Numbered from the stretch's first letter, positions 29,236-38,660 are shown. The stretch is DNA of 64,000 nt from Bradyrhizobium sp. CB2312 (GCF_029714425.1 NZ_CP121668.1:5725501-5789500); one strand, 5' to 3'. Translations and numbers: made by a program. The notes: generated by a model not told the origin, from the letters alone.

Positions 29236-30422
29236 CTGACCCCCTCCGCATAGGTCGGCTGCAGCAGGTGTCGCAAGCTGCTACGGTAACCGGTATCGAC
29301 ACGCGCAGTGACGCTGATGCCTGAGAACAACGGTCTTGCCGGATCGACCTCATCGAGCTCAAGACGCACCGGCAGGCGCTGGACAACCTTGACCCAATTT
29401 CCGGTCGCATTCTCCGGTGGTAGCACAGAGAAATCCGACCCGGTCCCGGGGCTCATACTGACGATGTGGGCCCTGAATTTGCGATCGGGATATGCATCAA
29501 CGTCGATCGTCGCCTCTTGCCCCGGACGCATATAGGTCAGCCCTGTCTCGCGAAAATTCGCTTCGATCCAGACGTGACGGCTCGACAGCAGCGAAAACAC
29601 CGGCGCGCCGGCATTGACGAAGCCGCCGATCTGTAGATCTTCGACCCTAGTGACGACACCGTCGTCGGGCGCCGTCACCGTCGCATAGGAAAGATCGAGC
29701 CGGGCACGGTCGAGCTGGGCCTTGGCCGCACGAACCGTCGGATGGCGATTGACGTCAATGTCCGGATCGCCGTCCAGAGCCACGATTGTGCTGGCGATCT
29801 GCTGCTCAATCGACGAAATCCGCTGGCGCGAGACCTTGAGATTTGTCTCGGCTCGTTCGAAGATCGCACGCGGGGTAAAATCGGAGGCCACCAGCATCTT
29901 CTTGCGGTCGTACTCGCGCGCGTCCAAGTCAGCTGAATCCCTCGCTGACTGCAGCTCTGCCTGTTGTTGGCGATAGGTCGCCTTGAGCCCCTCGATCTGG
30001 AGGCGCGCGCTACCGAGCCGCGCCTCCGCGTGATCGACTGCGATCTGGTAGGGCTCCGGATCGATCCGGAACAGGACCTGGCCCTGCCGGACATTCTCGT
30101 TATCGTGCACGGCGATCTCAATCGCTTGGCCGGAAACTCGGGCGTTGACGGTCATTTTCGCGGCCCGAACGAACGCATTGTCGGTCGAGACGTAAGGTTC
30201 TTGCACGAGATACACGGCGGCTCCGAGTACCGCCACCATGAGAGGCAGAGCGAGCATGAGCGGTCGGCGCAGCCGCTCCATCACGCTCCTTCGGGGTAGC
30301 GCGACCGCGCGGTCAAGCGGCGAGTCGTCGACAGTTCGATCAACTCGCGCTTCGGCAGAGCTCTCGCGAAACTCTTCGCGTTCTCTCTTCGAGCCGGCGT
30401 CTGTCGAAGGATCTAACCGCAT
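29232..30422 (-). CDS. HlyD/EmrA-type membrane fusion protein
   Basis: The 396-residue protein has a charged cytoplasmic start, one transmembrane helix (about 53-72, LMLALPLMVAVLGAAVYLV) and a biotinyl-lipoyl half (VSGQAIEIAVHDNENVRQGQ). A long alpha hairpin, the second lipoyl half (TVTAPDDGVVTRVED) and a beta barrel with GTGSDFSVLPPENATGNWVK follow. The ENATGNWVKVVQRLPVR signature is typical of EmrA. An ATG at 30422 is used; a GTG four codons upstream is possible. It is the first gene of the unit, divergent from tetR. Confidence 0.9.
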   Translation of the reverse strand: MRLDPSTDAGSKREREEFRESSAEARVDRTVDDSPLDRAVALPRRSVMERLRRPLMLALPLMVAVLGAAVYLVQEPYVSTDNAFVRAAKMTVNARVSGQAIEIAVHDNENVRQGQVLFRIDPEPYQIAVDHAEARLGSARLQIEGLKATYRQQQAELQSARDSADLDAREYDRKKMLVASDFTPRAIFERAETNLKVSRQRISSIEQQIASTIVALDGDPDIDVNRHPTVRAAKAQLDRARLDLSYATVTAPDDGVVTRVEDLQIGGFVNAGAPVFSLLSSRHVWIEANFRETGLTYMRPGQEATIDVDAYPDRKFRAHIVSMSPGTGSDFSVLPPENATGNWVKVVQRLPVRLELDEVDPARPLFSGISVTARVDTGYRSSLRHLLQPTYAEGVR

Positions 30423-30449
30423 GGGAACCCTCACGTTAATTCTATTTAC

Positions 30450-30461
30450 TAACGATCGTTA
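30450..30461. promoter_or_regulatory. Palindromic operator candidate for the TetR regulator
   Basis: TAACGATCGTTA is a perfect 12 bp palindrome in the 137 bp between the divergent adaptor and tetR genes. A TetR-family dimer typically binds such a site to repress both directions. Location and symmetry are seen; binding is inferred. Confidence 0.6.
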
Positions 30462-30506
30462 CAATTAATTCACGCCTGCACGACAATCAAGGGCTCCGAG
30501 TTGCTT

Positions 30507-30526
30507 TTTATAATGGGCGTTATAAA
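30507..30526. promoter_or_regulatory. Second inverted repeat in the divergent intergenic region
   Basis: TTTATAATGGGCGTTATAAA contains TTTATAA and its complement TTATAAA around a 6 bp centre. It also contains a TATAAT-like -10 box pointing toward tetR. It could be a promoter overlapping a second operator half. Confidence 0.45.
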
Positions 30527-30559
30527 TATGCCTCAGCACCCAACGATCGAGATTTGAAC

Positions 30560-31201
30560 ATGCCCCGAAGAAAGAGCGAAACGGCAGCGGCACCTCGTGG
30601 GCGGCCGCGCGCCTACGATGCGGAGTTAGCCCTCAAGCAGGCGACGGAGACCTTCTGGAGGACCGGATATTCGGGCACCCCGCTGGACAAGATCGCGGCT
30701 GCGACAGGAATGAGCCCGCCGAGCCTCTATGCGGCGTTCGGCAACAAGCACGCACTCTATCTCGAGGCTCTCGCCCGATATTGGGAGATGACCCTGGCTG
30801 CGACGTGCGAGGCCCTCGCGGGGGAGCGTCCCTTGGCCGAAGCGCTGATGCTTGCTTATGAGGCAGCATTGTCCTTCTATTTTTCGCGCAAAGGCTCCGC
30901 GCGCGGCTGCTTTGTGATCGGGACAGCGGTGGCCGAGGCGGTCGAAGATGCGGAAATCAGAAAGAGTGTTGCAGCCGGGCTCCGCATGCTCGACAGCGAT
31001 TTCGAAGTCCGGTTTCGGACGGCGCTCGAGAGAGGCGAGTTGAAGCAAGATGCTGATCCGGAGGCACTGGCGCTGCTTGCGTCAGCCACCATGCACACCA
31101 TCGCAATACGGGCGCGAGCCGGAGCTCGACGCGCGGACTTGAGGGAGATCGCTCATAAAGCGGTGACCGTGATCTGCGGAAGCCCTTCAGCGTCGCACTG
31201 A
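30560..31201 (+). CDS. TetR-family transcriptional regulator
   Basis: This 213-residue protein has the N-terminal HTH (ALKQATETFWRTGYSGTPLD, then KIAAATGMSPPSLYAAFGNK). The ligand-binding core contains SARGCFVIGTAVAEAVEDAE, a cysteine-bearing pattern of the AcrR/TetR_C subgroup that often controls efflux genes. The ATG at 30560 lies two codons after a TTG that is also in frame. Given the divergent layout it probably represses the hlyD-mfs-akr unit and itself. Confidence 0.88.
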   Translation: MPRRKSETAAAPRGRPRAYDAELALKQATETFWRTGYSGTPLDKIAAATGMSPPSLYAAFGNKHALYLEALARYWEMTLAATCEALAGERPLAEALMLAYEAALSFYFSRKGSARGCFVIGTAVAEAVEDAEIRKSVAAGLRMLDSDFEVRFRTALERGELKQDADPEALALLASATMHTIAIRARAGARRADLREIAHKAVTVICGSPSASH

Positions 31202-31302
31202 ATCCAGCCAATCCAGCTCGAAGACGTCGTATACGCCCCTCTCCAGGTCCACAGCCCCGATGTGCCCGATGTGATTGGCTTCGAAAGATCGCAAAATGCG
31301 CC

Positions 31303-31788
31303 ATGACCCAGCTTCTCGCCGCTTTTCTGCTCATGAAAGCTGACGGATGCAATGCCGAGGTTCGGATCGTGAATGATCCCGGCGGCAGGATCGGAAACTA
31401 TGTTGCCCGGTACGAACGTCTGCGGACCACAGGCGATGCGATCGTAATCGACGGATATTGTGCATCAGCCTGCACCATCGTTCTCGGCATTGTTCCTCGT
31501 GACAAGATATGCGTCACTTCTCGCGCCGAACTTCTGTTCCATGCCGCCTACAACCCGGCCCCGCATGGCCGCAGGCAAACCAACCGCGAAGCTACCGACC
31601 GTCTGTATTCGCTATACCCAATCGAAATTCAGCGTTGGATCAATCAGCATGGGGGACTGACCCGGCGCGGAACGTTGTTGAGCGGAGCTTCGCTTGCGGC
31701 AATGTATCCACGGTGCTCCAGGCACGAAAGGCAGGAAGCGATCGCTGCTCATCTGCCACTGGTAACTCACCAATTCGTCCAGCACTAA
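31303..31788 (+). CDS. Exported hypothetical protein (ClpP-like fold suspected)
   Basis: The 161-residue frame begins MTQLLAAFLLMKADGCNAEV, which looks like a short signal peptide. It continues NDPGGRIGNYVARYERLRTT and IVIDGYCASACTIVLGIVPR. The GYCASACT segment with a preceding GG motif recalls the ClpP/crotonase-like periplasmic proteins (COG3904), where the serine near CASAC is the presumed nucleophile. LLFHAAYNPAPHG could supply the histidine. The C-terminus after MYPRC looks longer than usual, possibly by a late frameshift. Catalytic activity is inference. Confidence 0.6.
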   Translation: MTQLLAAFLLMKADGCNAEVRIVNDPGGRIGNYVARYERLRTTGDAIVIDGYCASACTIVLGIVPRDKICVTSRAELLFHAAYNPAPHGRRQTNREATDRLYSLYPIEIQRWINQHGGLTRRGTLLSGASLAAMYPRCSRHERQEAIAAHLPLVTHQFVQH

Positions 31789-32130
31789 CGTAGCGACCCA
31801 ACGGTTCCGATCGCTTTGTGAGGTAAGATTTCTCAAGAGGGCTGATCGTACTTGGACTAGACCGCCAGTGAGATCTGCCGCAGCGCGTTAACGTGGCATC
31901 CGACCTTTGGTCAACGGTTAGCCATGCGGCTCAATCTCGCGACCCGGATTCGTTCATATCTCTCAAAGCAATATAGGACATCTTCCTGAGGCTGCATGGA
32001 GCGTTGGTTCCAAGCCCAACAGCAATTCAGCTTGTGGCCCATCCGCGACATGCCTTTGGACGCCACGACTCTCTGCTGTTCGGGGTAGACCTGAAGTAGT
32101 CGACCGGCGGCCCAAAGGCCGCGATTAACC
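31789..32130. other. Region without recognisable gene
   Basis: No gene or RNA was recognised. A perfect hairpin GCGGCC CAAA GGCCGC lies at about 32107-32122, just before the MITE, without a T tract. Confidence 0.4.
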
Positions 32131-32348
32131 GATTCTATTGAAAGTCCTGGCCGCCGTCGCCCCCACTTTTTTTAAGACCCGCTGGTGCGTTTCGCGCCGT
32201 CAGACACGGCGGACCACATCAACCTAAACAAAATCTCTCAGCGACGTTCTTCTTCGCTTAAGGAACGTGTTCTCATTAGAAATCAAAAGAGAGCAAGCTT
32301 CTGCGAAAATTTTGCAGTGACACTATTTTCGACTTTTTCAACGGAATC
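32131..32348. mobile_element. MITE-like element, copy B (218 bp)
   Basis: The left end GATTCTATTGAAA and the right end TTTTCAACGGAATC form imperfect terminal inverted repeats. The right subterminal part (GCGAAAATTTTGCAGTGACA, then CTATTTTCGACTTTTTCAAC) resembles that of copy A at 47459-47678. No gene lies within. Flanking AACC and GGCC could be a degraded 4 bp duplication. Confidence 0.65.
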
Positions 32349-32445
32349 GGCCCATCTGCGAAGTTGCGCCGGGTCTGACGGAGGTCCGCTCTTTGCGGCG
32401 AACTGGACCAGATTTGCTCAACGTGAGTTCTTCGCGTTTTGACCC
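32349..32445. repeat. Dispersed hairpin repeat, copy E
   Basis: GGCCCATCTGCGAAGTTGCG, then GACGGAGGTCCGCTC, then CTGGACCAGATTTGCTCAAC and GTGAGTTCTTCGCGTTTTGA match the other copies. The second arm has changed to GAACTGGACC, which weakens pairing. It abuts MITE copy B directly. Confidence 0.85.
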
Positions 32446-32474
32446 AAAGCGTCCTGAGTTCGCAACGAACCGGT

Positions 32475-33140
32475 CTAAGATCGGTCGCTGTCTTTCAAAT
32501 TTTTCTCCGCAATATTCCGGTCGTCTCGCTCCCCGATTTTCGCGACTGGAAGCCGCCAACCGCGTCTGATCGCCATGACGCGAAGTAGGAAGCATGAAAT
32601 CAACGCCACCGCCGTCACCGGTACGACTGGCAACAACAGCACATGGCCGATCACCACGATGCCAGCCGCCACCAGCGCTGCGACCGCGTAAAGGTCGGCC
32701 CTCAGCACGGTCGGTATCTCGGCGAGCAGCACGTCGCGCACCATGCCGCCCCCGATCCCCGTAATCATTCCAAGTACGGTAGCCATCGCCGGATTGAGCC
32801 CGAACGACAGCGCTTTCGAAGAGCCCGCGACGGCAAACAGGGCCAGTCCCGCCGCGTCAAAATACAGCACCGCGTTCGACATCCGCACGATGAGGGGCGA
32901 GAAGTAGAAGGTGACGCCCCCCGCAACGAGCGACACGCCCAGATAGCGCCAGTCACCGACTGCTCCGGGAGGCACCGCGCCTATCAGGAGGTCTCGGGTA
33001 ATACCCCCCGAGTTTCCCGCCGCGAACGACAAGACCATGACCCCGAACAGGTCCAGACCCCGCTTGGTCCCCCCCAATGCCCCGCTAAGTGCGAATACGA
33101 AAGTCCCGGTCAGGTCGAGCACGATAGGCAGCTTGTCCAT
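32475..33140 (-). CDS. TRIC-type (UPF0126) channel family membrane protein
   Basis: The 221-residue protein has two homologous halves of three to four helices. They carry the family motifs GTFVFALSGALGGTKRGLDL followed by FAAGNSGGITRDLLIG, and DAAGLALFAVAGSSKAL followed by ITGIGGGMVRDVLLAEIPTV. The two GG(x)xRD motifs are typical of prokaryotic TRIC channels (YadS/UPF0126), thought to conduct monovalent cations as trimers. AAGGAAGTCGAGTG precedes the ATG at 33140. It starts 57 bp after the M20 peptidase stop on the same strand. Confidence 0.85.
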   Translation of the reverse strand: MDKLPIVLDLTGTFVFALSGALGGTKRGLDLFGVMVLSFAAGNSGGITRDLLIGAVPPGAVGDWRYLGVSLVAGGVTFYFSPLIVRMSNAVLYFDAAGLALFAVAGSSKALSFGLNPAMATVLGMITGIGGGMVRDVLLAEIPTVLRADLYAVAALVAAGIVVIGHVLLLPVVPVTAVALISCFLLRVMAIRRGWRLPVAKIGERDDRNIAEKNLKDSDRS

Positions 33141-33197
33141 CACTCGACTTCCTTTCCTTAACCCGTGAGCGTGGGAGACCGGCCGGGCACTTAGCAT

Positions 33198-34469
33198 TCA
33201 CTGCGCCGGAAGCCAGGCGCTGGCAGCAACGACCAGCGCTTCGACGCCGGTCCGCAGCGTCGGGTGAAGAACGGGGGCGAATTTGGGACTGTGGTTCACC
33301 GGAAGTTCGTTGATCTTGTTCGCCTCCCTAGCCTTCGCGTAGATTTCCGGATCGGTGCCGCCGACGAACCAGAAGACCGAAGGCCCGTGCCATTCAGACC
33401 CGAACGATCCGAAGTCCTCGCTGGCCGGGGCCGGTCCCGTCGCCCGAACACGCTCGGCGCCGAAATGTTCTCGGAATGCGTCCACCAACCGGTTGGTGGC
33501 ATCCTGGTTGTTTACGTTCAAGGGGTACCGATCGATGGTCGTGATCTCCGGCGGCCGCGGCGCACCAGAAGCTGCTGCTTCGGCATTGGCTATCCGCTCG
33601 ATCGCAGCCAGCACCCGTGAGCGCACGCCGGCATCAAAGGTCCGTACGTTGAGCTTGATAATGGCCTCGTCCGGAATCACATTTTCCTTGGTACCTGCTT
33701 GCAGGACGCCCACCGTCAGCACCGCAGCGTCCGCGGCTGCCAATTCGCGTGATACGATGGTTTGCAGCCGCAGCACCGTCGATGCCGCCATCACGACGGG
33801 ATCGATACTGGCCTGCGGCATCGAGCCGTGGGCACCTCGTCCGAGCAGACGTATCTGCAAGCTGTCCGCCGCCGACGTGATCGCGCCGGCGCGGCCCGCA
33901 ACCGTGCCGGAAGGGCCAACCATGACGTGCTGGCCCAAGATCACGTCCGGTTTCGGAAAGCGCTTGAATAGACCGTCGTCAATCATGGCTTGCGCACCTT
34001 CACCCGTTTCCTCCGCGGGCTGAAAGACCGCCATGAGTGTGCCCCGCCAAGAGGTCTTGGCTTCCGCCATTAGCTTGGTGGCTCCCGCAAGCCAGGTGAC
34101 GTGCATGTCGTGGCCACACATGTGCGACACCGGCACCGTATTGCCCTCCTTGTCCGTCGCCGTGGCCTTACTCGCATACGCAAGGCCGGTCGCCTCCTGG
34201 ATCGGCAGCGCGTCCATATCGGCGCGCAGCATAACCGTGGGTCCCGCTCCGTTTCGGAGAAGTCCAACGACGCCGGTCTTCCCTATACCGGTCGTCACTT
34301 CGTAGCCGGCGGCACCAAGCCGGTCGGCCGCCAAGCCCGCCGTACGGGTCTCCTGCATGGACAGCTCTGGATGCGAGTGAATGTCCTTGTAGAGGGCTTC
34401 CAGATCAGGAAGCATACGATCCAGATCACGCAGTGCGGTATCGGATGAAAGCGACCGGGTGCTGGCCAT
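33198..34469 (-). CDS. M20 family amidohydrolase/metallopeptidase
   Basis: The 423-residue protein has the M20D metal ligands Cys118 and His120 (MCGHDMH), Glu153/Glu154 (PAEETGEGA), His181 (GQHV) and a histidine in NHSPKF near the C-terminus. The lid-domain dimerisation motif GRGAHGSMPQASIDPV is present. Such enzymes hydrolyse N-acyl amino acids, hippurate or indole-acetyl conjugates; which one cannot be told. It is upstream of the TRIC channel gene, possibly in one transcript. No signal peptide is seen, so it is cytoplasmic. Confidence 0.9.
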   Translation of the reverse strand: MASTRSLSSDTALRDLDRMLPDLEALYKDIHSHPELSMQETRTAGLAADRLGAAGYEVTTGIGKTGVVGLLRNGAGPTVMLRADMDALPIQEATGLAYASKATATDKEGNTVPVSHMCGHDMHVTWLAGATKLMAEAKTSWRGTLMAVFQPAEETGEGAQAMIDDGLFKRFPKPDVILGQHVMVGPSGTVAGRAGAITSAADSLQIRLLGRGAHGSMPQASIDPVVMAASTVLRLQTIVSRELAAADAAVLTVGVLQAGTKENVIPDEAIIKLNVRTFDAGVRSRVLAAIERIANAEAAASGAPRPPEITTIDRYPLNVNNQDATNRLVDAFREHFGAERVRATGPAPASEDFGSFGSEWHGPSVFWFVGGTDPEIYAKAREANKINELPVNHSPKFAPVLHPTLRTGVEALVVAASAWLPAQ

Positions 34470-35177
34470 GAGTAAAACCCCTCAGTTAAGGCCGCTATTG
34501 CTTTTGCGTAATGAAACGCCGTTGGTGAACTCGACTTGGAAGCCTCGCGCCCTTTTCAATCAGACGCAACGCAGTTGAGGCTTCTTCAAGGAAAGGTGAG
34601 CTCCTGCTTTTGAAGGATGATTGGAGCAGGAATAGTGTCGGCGGCGGTCAGCAGTCGCGAATTATCGGTATTGCGATCGTCGCGTGTTCCAACTTGATAG
34701 GGCCTGGCGCCGGAAGAACGAGGGACATTCCGCAGGTGCACCGCTAGACAAGCCTCCCTCGTGAATACGGACTGTACGCAGTGAATCGTCCTTGATGTCT
34801 CCCGTTGGCCCACACCGACGAAATCCGGCGATCATCCGATTGTCGGCTTTCAGAGGGTAGAACGGAAATGCCGGTAAGGCGGCGCAACCGACGCTGAAGA
34901 CCCATAGGCGTTGGCGAAATGTTCTTTGACGCACCGTAATGCGACGGACGAGCCAGGTGGCTTGAAAGAGCTAACAGCGTCTAACAGCAAAACAACGAGA
35001 AATTCCCCCATAGTTGAGCTGAAGTTTCCCTAGGTTTGAGCTAATGTCGTGACATGCGAAGCCCCGTCGCGTTTCCAGAGGCCGGGCAGCACTCGATTCG
35101 ACCACAACCGCTAGAAGCGGGTGGCGGCGGTCAGCGCCGCCCGATTGCATTGAGAGACAATCCTTAGGGGGCGGCCA
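34470..35177. other. Divergent intergenic region, about 700 bp
   Basis: No gene could be supported. It contains the direct repeat CTAACAGCGTCTAACAGC (34971-34988) and presumably promoters for the flanking divergent genes. TTAGGGGGCGG just before 35178 includes the ribosome-binding site of the second adaptor gene. Confidence 0.4.
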
Positions 35178-36725
35178 ATGCCCACCGAGATGCACAGCAA
35201 CGAGTCAAGTTCGGTCGACGTGCCTGCGACAGACAAAACGGACGCTGTCGATTGTGACGGCAAATTGCGGCCGACAGATCCTGCTTCGAACGCCCTGCCA
35301 CTGGCGAATCAACGGTTCACACCGATGCGAAAGTTGCTGATCGGTGTGCTCGGCGCTGTGATCATTGCGGCCGCGGTCTATGCCATCCCCTGGATCCGGT
35401 TCGTGCTCGGCACGGTTTCGACCGACGATGCCTTCGTGAACGGACACGTGACGTTCGTCGCTCCCCGTGTCCGCGGTCAAGTTGCTCGGGTTCTGGTCGA
35501 TGACAACAACCGTGTGCACAAGGGAGATCTTCTCGTTGAACTCGACAAGGAGCCATTTCGGGACGCGGTCGCCGTAAAGAAAGCGGCCGTCGACACCGCC
35601 CAGGCGGATCTCGACGCGACCCGGGCCACGGTACGGGGCGTCGAAGCACAAGCCATGAGCCGGCGCTGGCAATTGCAACAAGCCATTGAGAATGTTGAAA
35701 ACCAAATAGCACTGCTGCATGCTCGGGTAGCCGCGCTCAAGAAGGCGAAGGCGACACTTACACTCGCGCAGCAGGAGTTCGATCGTACAGCGCGCCTGGT
35801 CGTATCTGAGACGGCGAGCCGCGAGCTCTATGATCAACGTCAGGCGTCGTTGTCGATTGCCCAAGCGGGTATCGTCCAGGCGCTGGCGGATGTGAATCAG
35901 GTCCGTGTCTCTTTGGGCCTGCAGACGCTGCCCGAAGACAGCGCGGATCTCGATCGGGTGCCGCCCGATCTCGATCAGACGTTTTCTTCGGTCCTGCAGG
36001 CGCAGGCGGAGCTGATTCAGACTGCGGCTGAGCTCGGCGTTCTGCATTCGTATAACCAGACTCCGAAGCTGATGCTCGAGGAGTTCTATAAGCTCGATCC
36101 CAAAGGCGACGTCAACCGGACGTTCGATCGGCTGGCCTCGGAGGCGCCGGCCGTCAAGCAGGCCGAGGCCAAGCTCGCTGCCGCCAAACGCAACCTCGCT
36201 CTGGCTGAACTCGACCTTCGCTATTGCGATGTTGCCGCGGAGATCGACGGCGTTGTCACGCGCCGCAACGTCAATCCCGGCAATGATGTCCAGGCTGGGC
36301 AGAACTTGATGGCGCTCCGCTCGCTCAGCGAGATCTGGGTCGATGCCAACTTCAAGGAGACGCAGCTGCGCGACTTGCGCATCGGTCAGGCTGCTGATCT
36401 CTATGTCGACATGTACGGCGACAAACAGGTGTTCAAAGGCCGGATCGCGGGCTTCACCATGGGGACGGGATCGACGCTCGCGTTGCTGCCGCCACAGAAT
36501 GCCACGGGCAACTTCGTCAAGATCGTGCAGCGGCTCCCGGTTCGGATCGAGCTTGAAGGATACGAACCGGACAAGAACCCTCTGTTCATCGGCACGTCGG
36601 TCGTTCCCTACGTCTATATCAACAAGCCGCCCACTGGACCCGATGCCGGGAAGTTCCTTCAAAGCAACTTACAGCCTTCGTCGGCCACCGCTCCGTCCAC
36701 GAGCGCGCAAGGCGCCGGCAAATGA
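35178..36725 (+). CDS. HlyD/EmrA-type membrane fusion protein, second set
   Basis: This 515-residue protein has a 50-residue polar start and one transmembrane helix (about 52-74). The first lipoyl half (RVRGQVARVLVDDNNRVHKG) leads to an unusually long alpha hairpin (residues 135-330, two coiled segments). The second half (DVAAEIDGVVTRRNVNPGND) and a barrel with FTMGTGSTLALLPPQNATGN and FVKIVQRLPVRIEL follow. The hairpin is about 100 residues longer than in the other adaptor, so it should reach further toward the outer-membrane channel. The stop overlaps the MFS start (ATGA). Confidence 0.9.
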   Translation: MPTEMHSNESSSVDVPATDKTDAVDCDGKLRPTDPASNALPLANQRFTPMRKLLIGVLGAVIIAAAVYAIPWIRFVLGTVSTDDAFVNGHVTFVAPRVRGQVARVLVDDNNRVHKGDLLVELDKEPFRDAVAVKKAAVDTAQADLDATRATVRGVEAQAMSRRWQLQQAIENVENQIALLHARVAALKKAKATLTLAQQEFDRTARLVVSETASRELYDQRQASLSIAQAGIVQALADVNQVRVSLGLQTLPEDSADLDRVPPDLDQTFSSVLQAQAELIQTAAELGVLHSYNQTPKLMLEEFYKLDPKGDVNRTFDRLASEAPAVKQAEAKLAAAKRNLALAELDLRYCDVAAEIDGVVTRRNVNPGNDVQAGQNLMALRSLSEIWVDANFKETQLRDLRIGQAADLYVDMYGDKQVFKGRIAGFTMGTGSTLALLPPQNATGNFVKIVQRLPVRIELEGYEPDKNPLFIGTSVVPYVYINKPPTGPDAGKFLQSNLQPSSATAPSTSAQGAGK

Positions 36726-38329
36726 CCGACGCGGTCCTTTCACCCACCAGATCCCAAACGGGGGTAAATCCCTGGGTGGTGGCCGCGATCGTCGTGGTGC
36801 CGACCTTCATGGAGGTGCTCGACACCACCATCACGGTGGTGGCGCTGCGATACATCGCCGGAGGTCTGTCGGCCACGGTCGACGATGGCGAATGGGTCAT
36901 CACAAGCTATCTCGCCGCCAACGCCATCATCCTGCCGATCACCGGCTGGCTTTCGGCGCATCTCGGTCGCCGCAACTACTTCCTGCTGTCGATAGCTGTC
37001 TTTACCCTCGCCTCTGGACTGTGTGGAATGGCGACCAGTCTCAGTCAGCTGATCGTGTTCCGCGTCCTGCAAGGCTTGGCGGGGGGCGGTTTACAGCCAT
37101 CCAGTCAGGGCGTGCTGCTGGACGCCTTCCCGGTGGAGAAGCAAGGCACAGCGATGACGCTGTTTGGCTTGGCCGCTCTCCTAGCGCCGGTCGTCGGCCC
37201 CACTCTTGGCGGTTGGATCACAGACAGTTATTCGTGGCGATGGGTGTTCTATATCAACGTCCCGGTCGGTCTCCTGGCGCTTGTTACCTGTTATGCCTTG
37301 CTCCGGGATCCGGACTATCTCACCAGGCAGCGAATGGAGTTGAAGCGGCAGCCGTTGCGTTTTGACACCCTCGGCCTGTCACTCCTGGTGATCGTCATGG
37401 TCTCCTGGGAGGTGATGCTCAGCAAGGGACAGGAGTGGGACTGGCTGAGCGATCCGTTCTGGCGGGTGCAGACGCTGGCGATCCTTTTCGTTGTGGGCCT
37501 GATCGCGCTGATCGTCTGGGAGTTGCGCCACCCGAGTCCCGTGGTCAATTTCCGGCCTTTGCGGGAGCGAAACTTCGCCTTGTGCTGCCTCATCATCTTC
37601 TTCGCTTTCGCCGTCCTGTATGCCGCCAGCACATCATTGCCGGCCCTGCTGCAATCCCTGTTCGGCTATGATGCGCTCAGCGCCGGATTGGTGATGTCGC
37701 CGGCCGGATTCTTCGCGGTCCTGGTCATGCCGTTTGTCGGCCGTGCACTTGGCCGGGGGACTGATGCCCGGTGGTTGCTTGCCGCAGGCCTGTTGATCAT
37801 GGCGATCGGCAATTATTGGATGTCGCAGATGAACCTGGAGATCAGCCCCGGCCAGATTGTCTGGCCTCGGGTCATGCTGGTCGTCGGACTCTCGATGTGC
37901 TTTGCGCCTGCGAATGTGGCGGCCTATCTCTATACGCCACCATTGCTACGTGGAGCGGCTGTTGGCTTGCTCAGTCTGCTGCGCAACGAGGGAGGCAGTG
38001 TCGGGACGTCGATGGCGCAGACGATCCAGGAGCGCCGCGACCAATTTCACGTTCTGCGCCTTGGTGAATCCCTCGATTCCTTCAACGCGACCGTTGCCTC
38101 CTTCCTCGATCAGGCGCGCGGGGTGTTCCTGCAGCAGACGGGCGACCCGTCTGCTGCACAGCAGCTGGCCTGGCAGACGCTTGAGAATTTGCGGCAGCAG
38201 CAGGCATCGTCACTTGCCTATTTCGATGTCTTTATGGTGTTGGCCGTGGTGACGCTGGCGCTGGTGCCCCTGGTGCTGCTGATGAAACGTTCGGTGGCTG
38301 AGAAAGGCGCTCAGATCGGTCACGAATAA
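36722..38329 (+). CDS. DHA2-type MFS drug exporter (EmrB-like), second set
   Basis: The 535-residue protein has 14 predicted helices, with MEVLDTTITVVALRYIAGGL (helix 1 motif D1), WVITSYLAANAIILPITGWL, SAHLGRRNYF, the motif C helix (LLAPVVGPTLGGWITDSYSW) and RWVFYINVPVGLLAL. It retains the acidic helix-1 aspartate that the other MFS copy lacks. It is coupled to the adaptor upstream. Substrate is unknown. No regulator gene is adjacent. Confidence 0.92.
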   Translation: MTDAVLSPTRSQTGVNPWVVAAIVVVPTFMEVLDTTITVVALRYIAGGLSATVDDGEWVITSYLAANAIILPITGWLSAHLGRRNYFLLSIAVFTLASGLCGMATSLSQLIVFRVLQGLAGGGLQPSSQGVLLDAFPVEKQGTAMTLFGLAALLAPVVGPTLGGWITDSYSWRWVFYINVPVGLLALVTCYALLRDPDYLTRQRMELKRQPLRFDTLGLSLLVIVMVSWEVMLSKGQEWDWLSDPFWRVQTLAILFVVGLIALIVWELRHPSPVVNFRPLRERNFALCCLIIFFAFAVLYAASTSLPALLQSLFGYDALSAGLVMSPAGFFAVLVMPFVGRALGRGTDARWLLAAGLLIMAIGNYWMSQMNLEISPGQIVWPRVMLVVGLSMCFAPANVAAYLYTPPLLRGAAVGLLSLLRNEGGSVGTSMAQTIQERRDQFHVLRLGESLDSFNATVASFLDQARGVFLQQTGDPSAAQQLAWQTLENLRQQQASSLAYFDVFMVLAVVTLALVPLVLLMKRSVAEKGAQIGHE

Positions 38330-38660
38330 GGTGTGCGTGCGGGATCGCGCGCGTGCCGACGAGGTGACGGAACGATGCCGCATATTGGCACGAAGCCGCC
38401 GATCCGGGATGCCCGCAGTTCGGTCGCGAACGGGGGTAAATCGACATGCCTCGAAACGCCGGATTCGGCAGCAATTGACCCCACCGGACATAAGTGCGCG
38501 CCCCTCCGATAAGATCCGGCGGAGAGGAGACAAACTCATTTCTGGACATGGAAGCGTGCGGAGCCAAACCCGTGCAGGCGCTAGCGGGGATGCACCTCCT
38601 GGGGCGCTCGCTACCCGCGGGGACGTATCGCGCGCAATTGGCGAACGCTCCGACGAACAT
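38330..38660. other. Convergent intergenic region
   Basis: No gene recognised; it separates the stop of the MFS gene from the stop of the channel gene. No strong terminator was found. Confidence 0.35.

Noticed and set aside
34470..35177. Small gene on the minus strand (34586-34934)
   Set aside because: Open frames are short, lack ribosome-binding sites and show no protein-like pattern.
35205..36662. 485-codon minus-strand frame opposite the second adaptor gene
   Set aside because: The plus strand encodes a clear EmrA-like protein with a start, ribosome-binding site and ATGA coupling to the pump; the minus frame has no recognisable domain.
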